Positions 1 to 12,900 of a stretch of DNA of 64,000 bases are shown in pieces. The position numbers were made by a program, and so were the translations under genes. Where the stretch lies: assembly GCA_947579665.1 (NCBI GenBank), contig OX388350.1, positions 39,031,393 through 39,095,392 on the forward strand, read 5' to 3'. This DNA comes from Sympetrum striolatum. Lineage: Eukaryota > Arthropoda > Insecta > Odonata > Libellulidae. Under the pieces are notes generated by a model, which was not told the origin of the DNA, did not search any database, and saw only the letters and a program-made list of their open reading frames with translations. Position 1 is the first letter of the stretch. The number at the start of each line of letters is the position of its first letter.

Positions 1-495
1 TTCTCATTACCAAGTACAAAGCTCTAGTAAATTAAACTTTCAAAACCAAAATTGGTGCTAGTTTTAAGCACATGATATTTAAAAACCTCTGCAATGACCT
101 AAAATAGAGATTTAAAATACTTATTGAGCTGTAAGAGAGGTGCAAGAGTTTGGTTAACAAAAAAACAAGGTTTTCTCAGGTTGCTGGGTTATCATGAACG
201 TAAACTCGCGTACATCTGTTTAACGGCTTAAGGAGAATTTGAAATCTCTATTTTAATCCTCTTAGTGCCATGTAATTTCAATGGGACAAGCGAAAAGTGC
301 CAACGCGAATTAGGTTTTTGTAACATTTTCTTTAATGAAGCAGTACGACGTTAATATTTGAAGTACGGACATAATTCTTTTTTATCAACCTCAGAATGAA
401 TTAGAAATCAATGATAAATAATTGTTAGATAGTATGAAAAATAAAAATATTTATTACAAGAAAAATAGTTACAACGATTAATGGCTTACGCGTGA

Positions 496-552
496 GCCGA
501 TATATTGGCCCGTGGCACTTCTCGCCCGAGAAGCCGAAGCAGATATATCGGC
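496..552. repeat. CpG-containing imperfect hairpin
   Basis: Outer arms GCCGATATAT (496-505) and ATATATCGGC (543-552), inner arms CTTCTCG and CGAGAAG around CC. It is richer in G+C than its surroundings. Confidence 0.6.
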
Positions 553-1506
553 CCATAGCACTAAGACTGCTAATAACTGCTCTGCAGAATATAGGTAGCT
601 CTTGCAAATCTTTAATTATCGTATGGATCATCGTTTACCTCTCAAAGATATACATCTGTCTAACGAGAATTCTCTACGTCAGAGGATCAACTGATATTAA
701 GATTGCTTGCGTTATCGCAGTTCTAAAACTAAATTTCTGCTATATTAAAGTTAATTTGAGATATTGCATGGAAATTGCACTCACACGTACTTCAAGTAAC
801 ATCCGATAGATTCCGAAGTTCTCTTTTCATAATTCCCACTCACTGAAAAAGAATAAGTTATTTGTGAATTAAGTTTCAAAATAGATATAAAAAGATGGGA
901 TTTCTAACATCAGGTCATGGGATGGGATGTCATCATGTAACCTCTCATTTACCTGTTTCCTTCACTAGCTGCTACTTTTCGTTCAGATGTAACTCACTCT
1001 TGGAATATCTTGATGCTAAAACTTAAAATTATTACGATGGTAATCAATTACGATACATCACAGAAAAACCTCATTCTTTTACAAATAACTATTTGCTCCT
1101 GACACTTTTCTACTTCATAAAATTGAACTAGCTCAAGCGTAAATAATATACCTCGCTAGGGCCATGTTATGTATCCTCGTACTTCCTGTTAAGTGAACGA
1201 TTAATTGCAAAATTGCAAAGTACGAATTGGTACACTTGACTTAAAGAACATATCGCGTTTCTATTGTTTCCAAAAATAAAATAAATCTTTAATAGAAAAT
1301 TATTTATAAGAATAATTAATCTTTACACTTTCACGTTCCTCTAAATAAATAATAATACCCAAGTTTAATAAGAAAACATGAAAGTTCTAACATTGTGTAA
1401 TATAAGTACAGCAATCGATGGAGATGTAACCTTCTAATAGAATAAGGGATAGTTGATTCATCACACGATCGCTGCAAGTTAAAACCATTAAAAATAACCT
1501 TCTGTT

Positions 1507-1826
1507 TAGGGTTGCCAGACGTCCGCTTTTTCTGTCCCGTGTCCGCTTTTTTACTGAAATGTCCGCTTTTTTCTCTCAATCAACTATTTTTATACATAAT
1601 TCCATCTTACACAATCTTTCACCAGGTACTTCAGTATATTTTTGCCTTACAGCTGGTAGACACTAGAAAAAAACTATCGTGGTACGAGACTCAACGAGTA
1701 AGTAACACTTTTTTGATAAATTATTCAATTTTTTTTATTTTAAAATTGTTTTTTTTTTTTCGATTGGTAATGGGGGGGTGGTCGTGGAATGTCCGCTTTT
1801 TCGACTCGGAGCATCTGGTAACCCTA
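1507..1826. mobile_element. hAT-type MITE, 320 bp
   Basis: Ends are imperfect inverted repeats (TAGGGTTGCCAGACG at left; CTGGTAACCCTA at right) and the element is bounded by a perfect 8-bp duplication CTTCTGTT (1499-1506 and 1827-1834). The motif GTCCGCTTTTT occurs three times near the left end and once near the right. No transposase is encoded. The 8-bp target duplication is the hAT superfamily signature. Confidence 0.85.
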
Positions 1827-1997
1827 CTTCTGTTTCAAAGATCTTACGGTAAATATCTACTTTAGGACCAAAGTAGAAATTTACCTATCTTACTTATACA
1901 CTTGTTGCTGAAAACCATATAATCCTTACATTTTAATCATTATTTATCAACCATACATATTTAAATATGGTTGATTCTATCGTAATTATGGCTACTG

Positions 1998-2027
1998 GCA
2001 ATGTTGCTACAATTGTAGCAACATTGC
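1998..2027. repeat. 30-bp perfect palindrome
   Basis: Half site GCAATGTTGCTACAA followed directly by its inverse, without spacer. Confidence 0.9.
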
Positions 2028-4469
2028 TGATAACATTTGTCTTAACATTGCTTTCATTCGGTATTTTCATTGAGTGATAGTATAACCCAATTGCTGCATC
2101 ACTGGAGAAAATCATGGTTCAAGCTAACAGTACAGAATTCAATAAAATCGTTCTCTAAGGCTTGTTCAAATCATTAAGACCAATATTTGATTACGACTCC
2201 TGCAAAATGACTGTTTAATTTCAGTCCATAAGTATCTTCCTAATAATCATAATTTCCCCACCCAAATTAATAATTCTCAAAGTACTTGTACATACAAATT
2301 CAGATAAATTGGTTATTTTAATTACAATTTAATTGCGTAGTTAAAAAATACTTGACTAACAATAAATATGACTATCAATTATTGATTAAATGGTCATCAA
2401 ATAAGATGGGAAACAGACAAATGAAATAACGCTTTAAGACATGTAGAACAGGGAAGGATATTTTCAATGAATCGACAGGAAATCCATCATTCTTGATGCT
2501 TTCAATTTTATTCCTCAAAACACTCATACATTATCACTCAATATAATCTCTTCTTGAGAAAACATACTGACTTTTGGTCATAATAAAGAGATATTCAAGA
2601 AATTACATTACCCATTAGAAATCCTCAGCCCATCATATAAAAAACAATGGCTTGTTAAGTTGAGGTAGATCTGTGATGCCTTTCAGGGGCTACATCACAG
2701 AAAAATTTTTTCAGTACACTACCTGCAGTATAAATCCATCCACATGAGCCATTCAGTAGAAACATTTAAGAGCACTTTCTTCCAGACATAATGAAATTAT
2801 TAGTTCACCCAAAAGATTTTTTACCATCATCCAATAAAACCAGAGTCTGCAGTCTATAAAGTTGACAACATTTCTCATCAAAACTTACATAGTAATGTAC
2901 TTTTTGCCTTGAAGAGTAGTAACTGTCTGCCAATTTTTCCCCGGAAAATTTATCATCTGGACATTATCTGCCGATAATACTACTCGAACGTTATTTTGAT
3001 TTCTTAATCTGGATATTTTACTTTGAAAAGTCACATTAAGTGGGATTTTCAATTTCCACAGTAACCATTGACACAATGAAAGAATGGAGGTTCACCACTC
3101 ACATTGTACACTTCAAGTACAGGAAAAATATTGAAATGCAAAAATGAGATCCTTCATCACCGTAAAAAAGTATATCTAAAAAGTAATACTGAAAAGTTGG
3201 TCAAAATGCCAGTACAATATATATTATTACATTGCAAACATATAAAAACATCAGTTCCTTTATCCCCTTCACCAATCACGATCATGAGTAATTATCAACT
3301 AGGCTTTCTTAAGGACAAACCATCCTCCGTAGTCAGTACATCCTTTTTAAAGAGGTTGAGACAGACTAAAAAGGATCAAAACAGCACCACTTTGTCCAGT
3401 TAAACTGTGTTACAAACACACTATGACAATTATCCTCATAGGCCATGTGGTCATGGTCAAATGCATACACAACCTGAAACTTAACATCTCAACATCTTAA
3501 AACTCCGCTCTGCTGTCATTTCTATAACTAACCTGAAGGACAGCAGAGTTAATTGGCAGTATGAAAAACGGTCTCTATCATATTTATTTAAACCATAATA
3601 CTTTAAAAGTGCCATCGAGAGGAAAAAGTTACATACTCAGAACGCAGGGGTTAAAACCATTAACCCATCCCATTTAAGAGATCAGAGGGACAAAAAAAGG
3701 TAAAAATACTCCCTAATACTGAGAAAGATAAATTAGGAGATAAAAAAAAACACTATAGTATGTAAAATAAGTGACACTCACGACTGGGATGGAATACAAC
3801 AACTGGAATGCTCCGATACACATCAAAACTGTCAGAGAGCTGGAAAGTTCCCAGAGAAAAAGAGAGAGGCCTTTCAAAATGAACAGGCTATGCTTTACAC
3901 GTGGGAAACGGATGAGAGATCCACATACATACATGTACAAGCAAATGGCAGGAAGAAAAAATACCCACCCATCTCACCAACATACTGGCTCTTCAAACAT
4001 TTAGAAAAAGGGTCGGCTGTATAAATTGGGACATATTCTAAGCAGATGAATTGATTTGAATTGACCATTTATGGAATGGAAAATACAATGGCAGTGGGAT
4101 AATATTGGACCTCCACCAACAACTTTTAATCATGTTATTAACTGTAGGAAACCAGATTACTTTTAAGTTTTCTTGAGACTTTCTGCCAGAATGTGTCTAC
4201 CATCTTTATCACCCTACTCCGCTGGCATGGGTGGGCACTCTTGTGTTCTGCTGTGCCCTCAGACGTTGTACAGGGGCACTTTCTGGAGGCGGGTCGTCTC
4301 TTGTTCGCTCTCTTCTCTTGCTAACAACATCGAATGACCCATACCACAAGCTACTTGCAATACATGCACTCCTTCCAAGAATTTTACTTCAATTGGAGTT
4401 GTCGAAGACTTGCGAATCTCTCCCAAACCCTGTTGATAGAAGAAATATCATTATATAACAAATTTAAAA

Positions 4470-5276
4470 CTATCCAGGATTCGATGCTAGGTCAAGCCAA
4501 AAATCGGCCGTTTAAAATGCATTGTGGCGATTTTTAAGATTTTATTTGGACCCATTCCCGATGGCATGGAAACTTGAAATTCGGCAAGGAGTTGAAGATC
4601 ATTAAAAGACTTCATAATCAAATTTTACAGATTTGCTGATGGTCCTTGGTTCGATCCCAGAGGGCCATTTAAATTCTTCAATGCATTTCTTACGGAGATA
4701 ACGGAAATAACTTTTAGGTACTTCCCGGCACGATAATGACTTCAAACTTTGCACTTAGAAAGATCAAGTCCATACAAATCAAACTGTGCATTCACAGCTG
4801 TCAATGTGTCCTGGGTTCGACACCAGGCGTCTCTACAATCAGTAACTGATCCTATTTTCAATAATTATTTTGAACCCTTTCCCAACAATATAGAAACTTG
4901 AAATTTGGCATGTAGATAGAAATCATGGATACATTTCAAAATCATGTTTTGGATTTCCAAGATCGTCCTTGGTTCGAATCCTGAGAGCCATTTACATTTG
5001 TGAAAATTAGAACGTCTTTTGAGGCAGTTGTAGCCAATATTTCTGCTTGAATTATCACACATAGTTAGAGATTGTGATCTTCCATTGTGCTGCATAGTAA
5101 GTTCACCAGTAAGACCCGGGTTGGATGCCAGACGATTAAATTTCGGCGAAGTTTAAGAAAAATTTCAATCCTTTTTTTTTTCTTTTGAGGACCTTCCCGA
5201 TATGATGCCGATATGAAATTAGTATTGCCGATCTGCTTGCAGTATGCAAGCTACATTTTACTCGTAATAACATACG
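4470..5276 (+). repeat. Half-copy of the box-B module array (right-arm orientation)
   Basis: Five boxes on the plus strand at 4488 (GGATTCGATGC), 4648, 4814, 4971 and 5119 (GGTTGGATGCC, one base changed), spaced 160, 166, 157 and 148 bp, matching modules 2-6 of the right arm at 16.7-17.5 kb. It ends at the same tip (CTTGCAGTATGCAAG, then CATTTTACTCGTAA near 5272). The inner end is truncated near 4470. There is no opposing arm here. Confidence 0.8.
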
Positions 5277-6350
5277 TGCCAATTTTTTTGATAATCCTGT
5301 GCTCAACATGCGATAAGTGACTTTTGGTGGTTCCGATTCTTCCTCCCTATTTATACCAAAGGTGCAGGAATACTAATAATTACATAACTGTTTGGAATCA
5401 CGGAATTAAAAGTAAAGTTTCTCCCGCCGTTGATTGGCTCGATGGCAAGCTGTCATACAGCCAGTGCCCCCTTTTTGACGATCACTCCCGCAATGATTCG
5501 TATCTACAGTGCAAGTGTAGACGATCGCGTGAATGGACTGGTCTGCACTGAGAGCCAGCTTGGCAATGACCGCATGGTTTTTTGCTTGCACGACGTCACG
5601 AGTGTGTACAAATTCAAAGACTTTTCAAAGAGACTTCTGTAATCATTTTTACTTGGGCCAACATTTTTTTAGCAGTTCATTGTTCATATGGTGATGTATT
5701 TGTTGTATAATCTTATGTATAATCTCAATAACATTAGTTATTATGCTAATATTTGCAAGTTCTTTCATACTTAACACTTCACTGTTGATATCCTGAGCTA
5801 GTTGCAGTACAGAGCGGTTTTAAAATCAACAAATGGTTTCCAGTATTTTGAAACTTTCTGGTTACTAGATCGGTGCCCATATAAGATCCTATTTACCCCA
5901 GCTGAATTGCATATTGAAGATAATCTACGGTCAAGCATTCAGGTGATGTTTAATTAATAGACAGATGCTCTGACAGCAGTGTTCTCAAGTTTAAAGAGAA
6001 CTTTTAACCCTGATGATGATGGAAGAAGGAATTTTTGCTGTTGAAACATTGGTCTACCAACCAAACATCACATGCATGCTGACCCAAGAATATCTTCTAC
6101 ATATAACATTATATGATAGGTTGAATTTGGAAACATAACAGATTATCAATTGTATCAAAAGAATCAATTCACACACAAAAAAAAACTATTAAATTTCTGG
6201 CTTAAAATGCACACCTGCACACCTTATAAGCATCATTACTACCTTATTTACTCAAAAATAAGTTGCATACTTTTGGGTCCACTTGTTGGCTCAAAAATTG
6301 AGTTAGAATTGATAGTGAGCCAGATTCAAAGGTGCGTTACAACTGAAATA

Positions 6351-6914
6351 CAGTTAAGTTCATTACAAAAAGAGCTGACAAAAATTGGTAAAGTACTCAC
6401 TATGAAGCTTACTTGTTTTCCAATATAATGGGATCCCAATTAAAAATTCCAGCACTGACTAGAGTGGTCATCGCCGAAAAGAAACAAGAGATGATGGGAT
6501 AGGAAGTACAGAGGGAGAAAGGAGAGAGTGGAACTCGTGAGAAGTCTCTTAGTAAAGCTTCCAGAAACAATTTTGCCAAGGAAGGGTTAGGCGAGTTGTA
6601 GGAAACAAATGCATCAATTACTCGATGATAATTTTTGCTTTAATTTTTTCTACTCTTTGAAGAGATCATTTGCTCCAGATTACCATTAGATTGTCTTTTA
6701 TCTCCTTTGTCAAATAACGATTCCTAAAATATGCCTCCTGCAAGTCAAACATAAAAATGCGGCACCTGTTACACCAATACTTCAGAAATAACCACTCGTT
6801 ATAATGGATGTAACTTCCTATCCTTTTTGCTGTGAGACAGACAACGGCCAAAAATTAACTTGCTATAACACAACTCTTGTTATATGCTGTACTTTTAATA
6901 ATGGACTTATAACT
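6351..6914 (-). mobile_element. Tigger-derived MITE just downstream of RCC2 exon 8
   Basis: Left tip CAGTTAAGTTCATTAC is a decayed copy of the Tigger tip, followed by GAGCTGACAAAAATTGG.AAAGTACTC. The right part (ACTCGTTATAATGG..GTAACTTCCTATCC, TTTTTGCTGTGAGACAGACA) matches the inverted left end of the 56.3 kb element, ending near TAATGGACTTATAA at 6914. The middle differs, so it is a deleted, older copy. Confidence 0.72.
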
Positions 6915-6961
6915 CTAGAGATGATGCATTTTTACTGAAAGATAGCATCTAGTATACCAAC

Positions 6962-9900
6962 CATTTCACCGTAGGTTGGGGAAGGTCCCCATGCAATGAC
7001 AGTCTCATCAGCAGCAACAACAATGGACGTATGAGAGCAGCCAACGGATCTGATTGCCCAGCCTGCTAAGTCTTGCACTGGCTTTGGATACATGTTGGCT
7101 TCACCTGTGCGCTTCGTCTGTCCCCATAAGTACAGCGTGCCTAAAAAAATCAAGCATGAAGAAGTTTAAAATATTAGTACCATACAAGAAAGCATCTCTC
7201 ACATACAGGGTACGATCAAAAAGTTCCTGAACTTATTTTTTCTCATTAAATGCTAAGATCATTGCCCAAGTGTGAGACATCCATGCAGATCATCACCTAA
7301 CCATCGCAGACATCGCTGTCTGTAACCGATATCTCTATTGGAAGCTGTCAATGCCAGTTTGCATGACAATTTGCAGATGCATTAAATTAAATTTAAAGTA
7401 TGTTTTACCATCCAAAATGTGCATTTCATTAACATTAGTACCTTGAGGTAAAAATACAGCTGCTTAATCAAAACAAAATATTCATGAGGATATGCATCAG
7501 TGAATGTTAATCATTATTTCTGGAACAGTCGAAAATAATCTTGAAACAAAGAGCTTAAGAAATTAATACTTTGCATATGAATAAGTAAGCAAATTATAAA
7601 CATTATCACACATATTCTTACCAACTTCTGTAAGAGCAATGCTGTACGAGTTTCCAGCAAAAACAGAGCGAACAGCGCGAGCTTGGGCATCAAAGACCTT
7701 GATTAGGCGTGGAACCATTTCATCTTTAGGTTCAGCATGACCCAGGCGACCATAGCCTCCAAATCCCCACGAAAAAACTCGTTTAAGTGCATCAACAATG
7801 ACCTGAAATGGAAAAACAATTTTGTCATTACTTGATCCATCCCTCTTTTGCAAAGATATTATCAATTGTGACATCTATAAGAGAAAACACAAACAGCATT
7901 GGTGAAGCATAAGAACATAATATACATCCACATTAATACCCTACGAGCCAACTTTCAGCGTGTGGCAGGGCAGAGCATATTTGTAACGCTAGTAGCATTT
8001 CTTAGCTAAACAAATCGCCTTACGCTGCACTTTCTCGAGTTTGTAGGTACACGTTTCATTCGCCGGATCCCATATACTTGCCACATATTCCAGAAGGGAT
8101 ACAAAAAGGAGTTTTGAAAATTTTTATTACCTCTTTTATTTGACATCAAATGGCTAGTAAAAATAGATTAAACGAAAAATATGCATAATACAGTAGAAGT
8201 CCGTTATTACCAAAGCTGACTAAAATTGGAAAAGTACTCTTTATAGCCGATTTCTAAAACTAAATGTCCTTCCTCTTGAATCCAAGGTCAACAAGTGTGG
8301 AAGAATAGAACTTTAGGGTTAGTAATTCTTACACACGTTTCAGAGTGTGTAAAAACAGTACATTCCCGTCAAAAATATTATTTATTATGATGATATATAA
8401 ACCATAACTAAAGTGCTGCAGTGACTCACGTCTACTGATCAACTGATGAAAAAGCAACGTCCATTGAGTGGAAAAGGTACCCCTTACTCATATCAAATTG
8501 CTTTTTCGAGATATTTTTCATTCGCATGCATCATAAGCAATTACTGTGACATGAGAGAGGGGGAGAGGTTAACTTGGGAATCCAAATTAGCACTGCTTTT
8601 ATCTCCTATATTCACACCCCAGACAATTTTGTGCCACGTTTCGTATGAAACTAACCCTGTCTGTGATATATACAAAATTTCAATTTAAAATTGAAATTGA
8701 TTATTAAAAAGTGAATTATTATTGGGGACTAAAAATCTTTCTTTCCTGAATATAATCCCAAAACTAATCAAAGCACTTGCTACATAACAGAGTTGGGTGG
8801 GGGAGGGGGGGGGGGGGTAAGGGTCCTGCCTGGCGTTATGGTCCTGTTACATGGGGGGTGGGGGGTCAAAAATTGGAGAATTTTGCGTAACCTAATTTAT
8901 GTATGACCCCATTTGTGTTTAAGTGTGATAATTTATGCAAGGTAAATATGAGACTTTGAAGAAATTGTTTTTATAGCAATTAATGAAGATTTCAACAAAA
9001 GAAGTCACTATATATTTCATGTTATCTCTTCTCCACTGAAATGTAATGGGCTTCACCAGTCTATTATAAATTCTACATACAGATAGTTTCATTATTATTA
9101 TAACAATTATTACTAGCATTATCATCAGGACATTACAAGCAGCTAGCACATTAACAGATACCATAATTAGCTAATGGAATACATTACCTCCAAGGCAGGG
9201 CTGTATCCATAATGGTTGAACCATTTATCTCAAAGTAAGGGTATGATTTTTAAGGATATATCAAATTAGATATTAAATAACTCCTTCAATAAGAATTAAA
9301 ATATTAATACTCTTGATTAGATTTCAAACATAGCTAGGCTCTTTCCTCAGGCAAACTCTAGAATCAAATTTGATTTAGGATAAAGAAAAGTTAAACTAAA
9401 CTATGAATAACTTTCACTATAATTAAAAAAATAACAGCAATATATCTGCCTAATCAAAACAAAGAGTTGTGCTAGTTTATAATCTATATCAATTCATATG
9501 TAATGCTATTCTTTATAAATTCCATATCTCACATAAATAATTCAGCAATAAGGTAGTAATAATTAAATCCAATTCAATCAAATCAAATCAATATTTTATT
9601 CTTTGATATCTTTTCTAAAATGCTATAACATGTGAAACAGTCAGAAACATACTCAAGAGAATTCTTTATAAAAGATTTAAATAAATAAAAAAACAGTATG
9701 AAAGGATATGAAATTAAAAATTAAACTAACGAAATGAAGAGATGAGAATGGTATAAAGATAATGTACAGGGTGTTTACCGGGAACCGCATCTTTTTGGAT
9801 TGGTTAGTACACGGCAAGTAATGGGAGGATGGCAGTTGGGAAGGTCCTATTGTGTAGAGGAAAGTTGGAAGTTTCAGTTACACTCAAGATGTGGAACCTT

Positions 9901-12900
9901 GAGCATCGCGCTTTTATTATGAGACGGTTTTACACCAACGGTGAGTCCGTAACCCAAACCCAACGAGACTTTCACCAGCACTTCAATGTTCCGCTGCGTG
10001 GGCCAATTCCGGATCGTAACACTATTTTGAGGTGGATGCATAATGTGAACACAAGGGAATCATTGATGAAAAGAAAACCTCCATGGCCACCAAAAATGTT
10101 CGTACGCCTGAGAAAGTTGAACGTGTGCGCATCACTGCGTTGGACAGCCCCAACCATTTGCTAAGGAAGCGAGCCTCAAACCTCTGCATTTATGCCTCTA
10201 CGGTTAGAAACATGTTGAATAATTTTTTCATTGCTCGAATTTCGATGGAACGTGTCCGACAAGCTTTCCCTGGAAAAGTAATCTCTCGGAGATGTTCCCC
10301 CGATTTGGCGATCCCGGACTTCTTTCTTTGGAGTTTCTTGAAATCATGTGTTTATATTGAAAAACCATGCACATGACCGGAGTAGAAGGATGCCATACGA
10401 AGAGAAATCCTAGCCATTCCATAAGAAATGTTACAAGATTCAATGCGTAACTTCAGGGAACGTCTGGAAACATGTGTTCATTCGGAAGGGTGCCATCTAC
10501 GGGATGTTATTTTTGTTACTTAATTTTTTGTAAGATTTTATTAAAATTCCGAGTTTGTAGAGCACATTGTTAAAAAAAACTAATTTTTTTGTTCAAAATT
10601 AAAAAATTTGTGGCTTTTCAAAAAACATTCGGTTCCCGGTAAACACCCAGTATTTTTAGAAGGAAAGGTATCCTTTAGATTCAGTTATTAAACCTGTTGT
10701 TTGGGATATGACATCCAAATATTTTTTACCCTCGTTAAAGTACATTTCGATCAGAAAAAAGATTTAAGAAAACATTTGATGTATCCAACTGAGAAAGGAA
10801 ATACATGGCAAAAATCTATAATGCTAAAACAAATAATCTGGTGTAGTACCACATAATAAAACACAATAAATTTAGACTTACGTATGATTTTGTACAAAAC
10901 AGGGATTCACGGGCAAGTTTTGATCATAAAATCAACCTGAATTAAATTGAAGAGGAAGCTTAAATGCAAACTTCAGCTTCTATCAGTGAGATACTAACCG
11001 TATGGTTGGTGCCGCATGCTACATCTCGGACCTCGACACCTTCTACAGGAATGACATGTCCATCACGTCCCTTCTCAATGAAGAATAAGATTCTCTTTGG
11101 TGAAGTTATGCAGGAAAATGCCAGTTTGTTGCTTGTAACAAAGTACTTTCCATCGGTATTGTGACCTGAGCAAGATGGAACCACAAATAAATAAAAATAA
11201 TAAAATAAATGCAAAGATGGATAAGAGGTAGATAAATACAGGTCTTGGGCAAAGTAGGAGAGCATGATTCATACTCTTAGATATGAGGTATAAAAATAAT
11301 AATAACTTCTCTAATGGAAACAAGAAGATCCCAATTATATCCATTTCAATAATTATTATTATTTACAAAGGCACACAACCATTCCCTAACCAGAAATATC
11401 TCCAAATGGCAGGAATTCTGGTTCAAGCAATCTACAGAAAAATTACCCAGCATAGAAAGAGATCAATTACCCAACATAATTACTTCAAAGACTATAGTCA
11501 TTCATTACCGTATTACTTCATCATTTAATCATTGATTTGCCATTTTTATAGGACTGACTTTATAGGACCCATAAAATATGAAAAAGGATGTGAAAGAAAT
11601 ATTGACGACACAAGCCTCAAATAGAAACAATCCCTCCTTGAGTAAAGCTAGCCACTTGTACTAAGAAATGTAGTCACCTGCTACTTTTCCTTCTATTTCC
11701 CCAGGAAAAAACCTCCAGCAATAAAGTTTATGAGGAAAGGCGTTTTTTTCTGTGAAAATCAGAATCCTTTAAGTATATCGATGTCTCAAAAATGAATTTA
11801 AATTGCATAGGTAACATGGAGCTCAGCGCACACTTTTATGCACTTTACATTTTTATTCCAAAATCACAACAGTGTGCACCATTCTCTCGTAAGAAATGTT
11901 TTAAGGAATATGTTGCAACTCCATAATGCTTGGTATATCATCACTCAAATATCATTGGCAATCACATCTATAAGGGCCAGAAAAGTGTGGACTATGTTGA
12001 TTCTCAAGATATATCAAAACTAAAAACAAATAATGAAGTGAGCATGCTAATCATAATGTCTTCGAGGACAGTATAGGGGCCATATATTGTGACCTATTTA
12101 ACCAGTAAATCAATGCTCAATCACACATAGCCTCAAAGATACAGAAATATCACACAACAACATACAGCTGTGAGGCATTGTATATGATCAAATCACCTTG
12201 TCATCTATCGTTATTCTCTCCCAAATACATCATATCATCTCTTAAACAATGAATCTACAGTTTAGACCAACATTTGTAAATATTTGATCGAAAAGAGAAG
12301 GCTCAACTAGGAATAACAATTATTTTATTTTGAGGTAAAATAAAATAATTGTTCCAAGCTTTGTCAATCTTCTTGTCTTGGAGAAATCTACAAAATAACC
12401 AACCTTACCCAAGGGAACATCAATGTTGTGACTGTTATGCACCATCAGGATTTCCTGCCTTCAAAAATCACATACAGTACTACAAATACAACCATTTAAA
12501 GGTTAAATTTCTCTTGCTAAAATTACAGTAGCTTTCTTCAACAGAACAAACTCACAGATTGACCAACAAATTCAAAATAACCTAGGTTTGCATAACCTAG
12601 GTTGAGAAATGTTCGCGCTGCCTGACTCTGCCAAAAATAGGTTTAAATAAAGTCCTAGCCAGGGTTGTTCAACCTTTGGGTGAGAGGAGAATGAGTTACA
12701 CAAGTTACTCCAATCACACAGGCTAGCAAAGACCTCTTAATATACAATAGAATAAATTATAGATAAATCTCAAAGGCCTTCTCCTACTTATAGTCTTATA
12801 TAATATAAGAATTATTATTTTTTTTGTTATTTATACAAAGAAATTTTGGGGCACAATTTCATCAAGAATTTTATTTCTTGCGTCTCTTTTGAAAGTATAT

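Larger units (their letters stand above)
1..6350. other. Gene-poor stretch left of RCC2 exon 8
   Basis: Holds the hairpin at 496, the hAT MITE at 1507, the palindrome at 1998, the box-B half-copy at 4470-5276 and unannotated AT-rich DNA. It is either the last RCC2 intron or intergenic. Apart from these I see no conserved coding text; the longest frames (3104-3403, 5430-5642) look random, with no domain and no splice support. Confidence 0.6.

Noticed and set aside
492..809. Plus-strand ORF of 105 codons
   Set aside because: No domain, driven by the hairpin at 496-552, no splice or promoter support.
2885..3076. Minus-strand ORF as the missing RCC2 last exon
   Set aside because: Text does not contain the expected GYGD, QEV or SHTL-type motifs of the RCC2 C-terminus.
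5324..5642. Overlapping plus-strand ORFs in a GC-richer patch beside the box-B half-copy
   Set aside because: Competing frames of similar length on both strands and no recognisable domain; probably repeat-derived.
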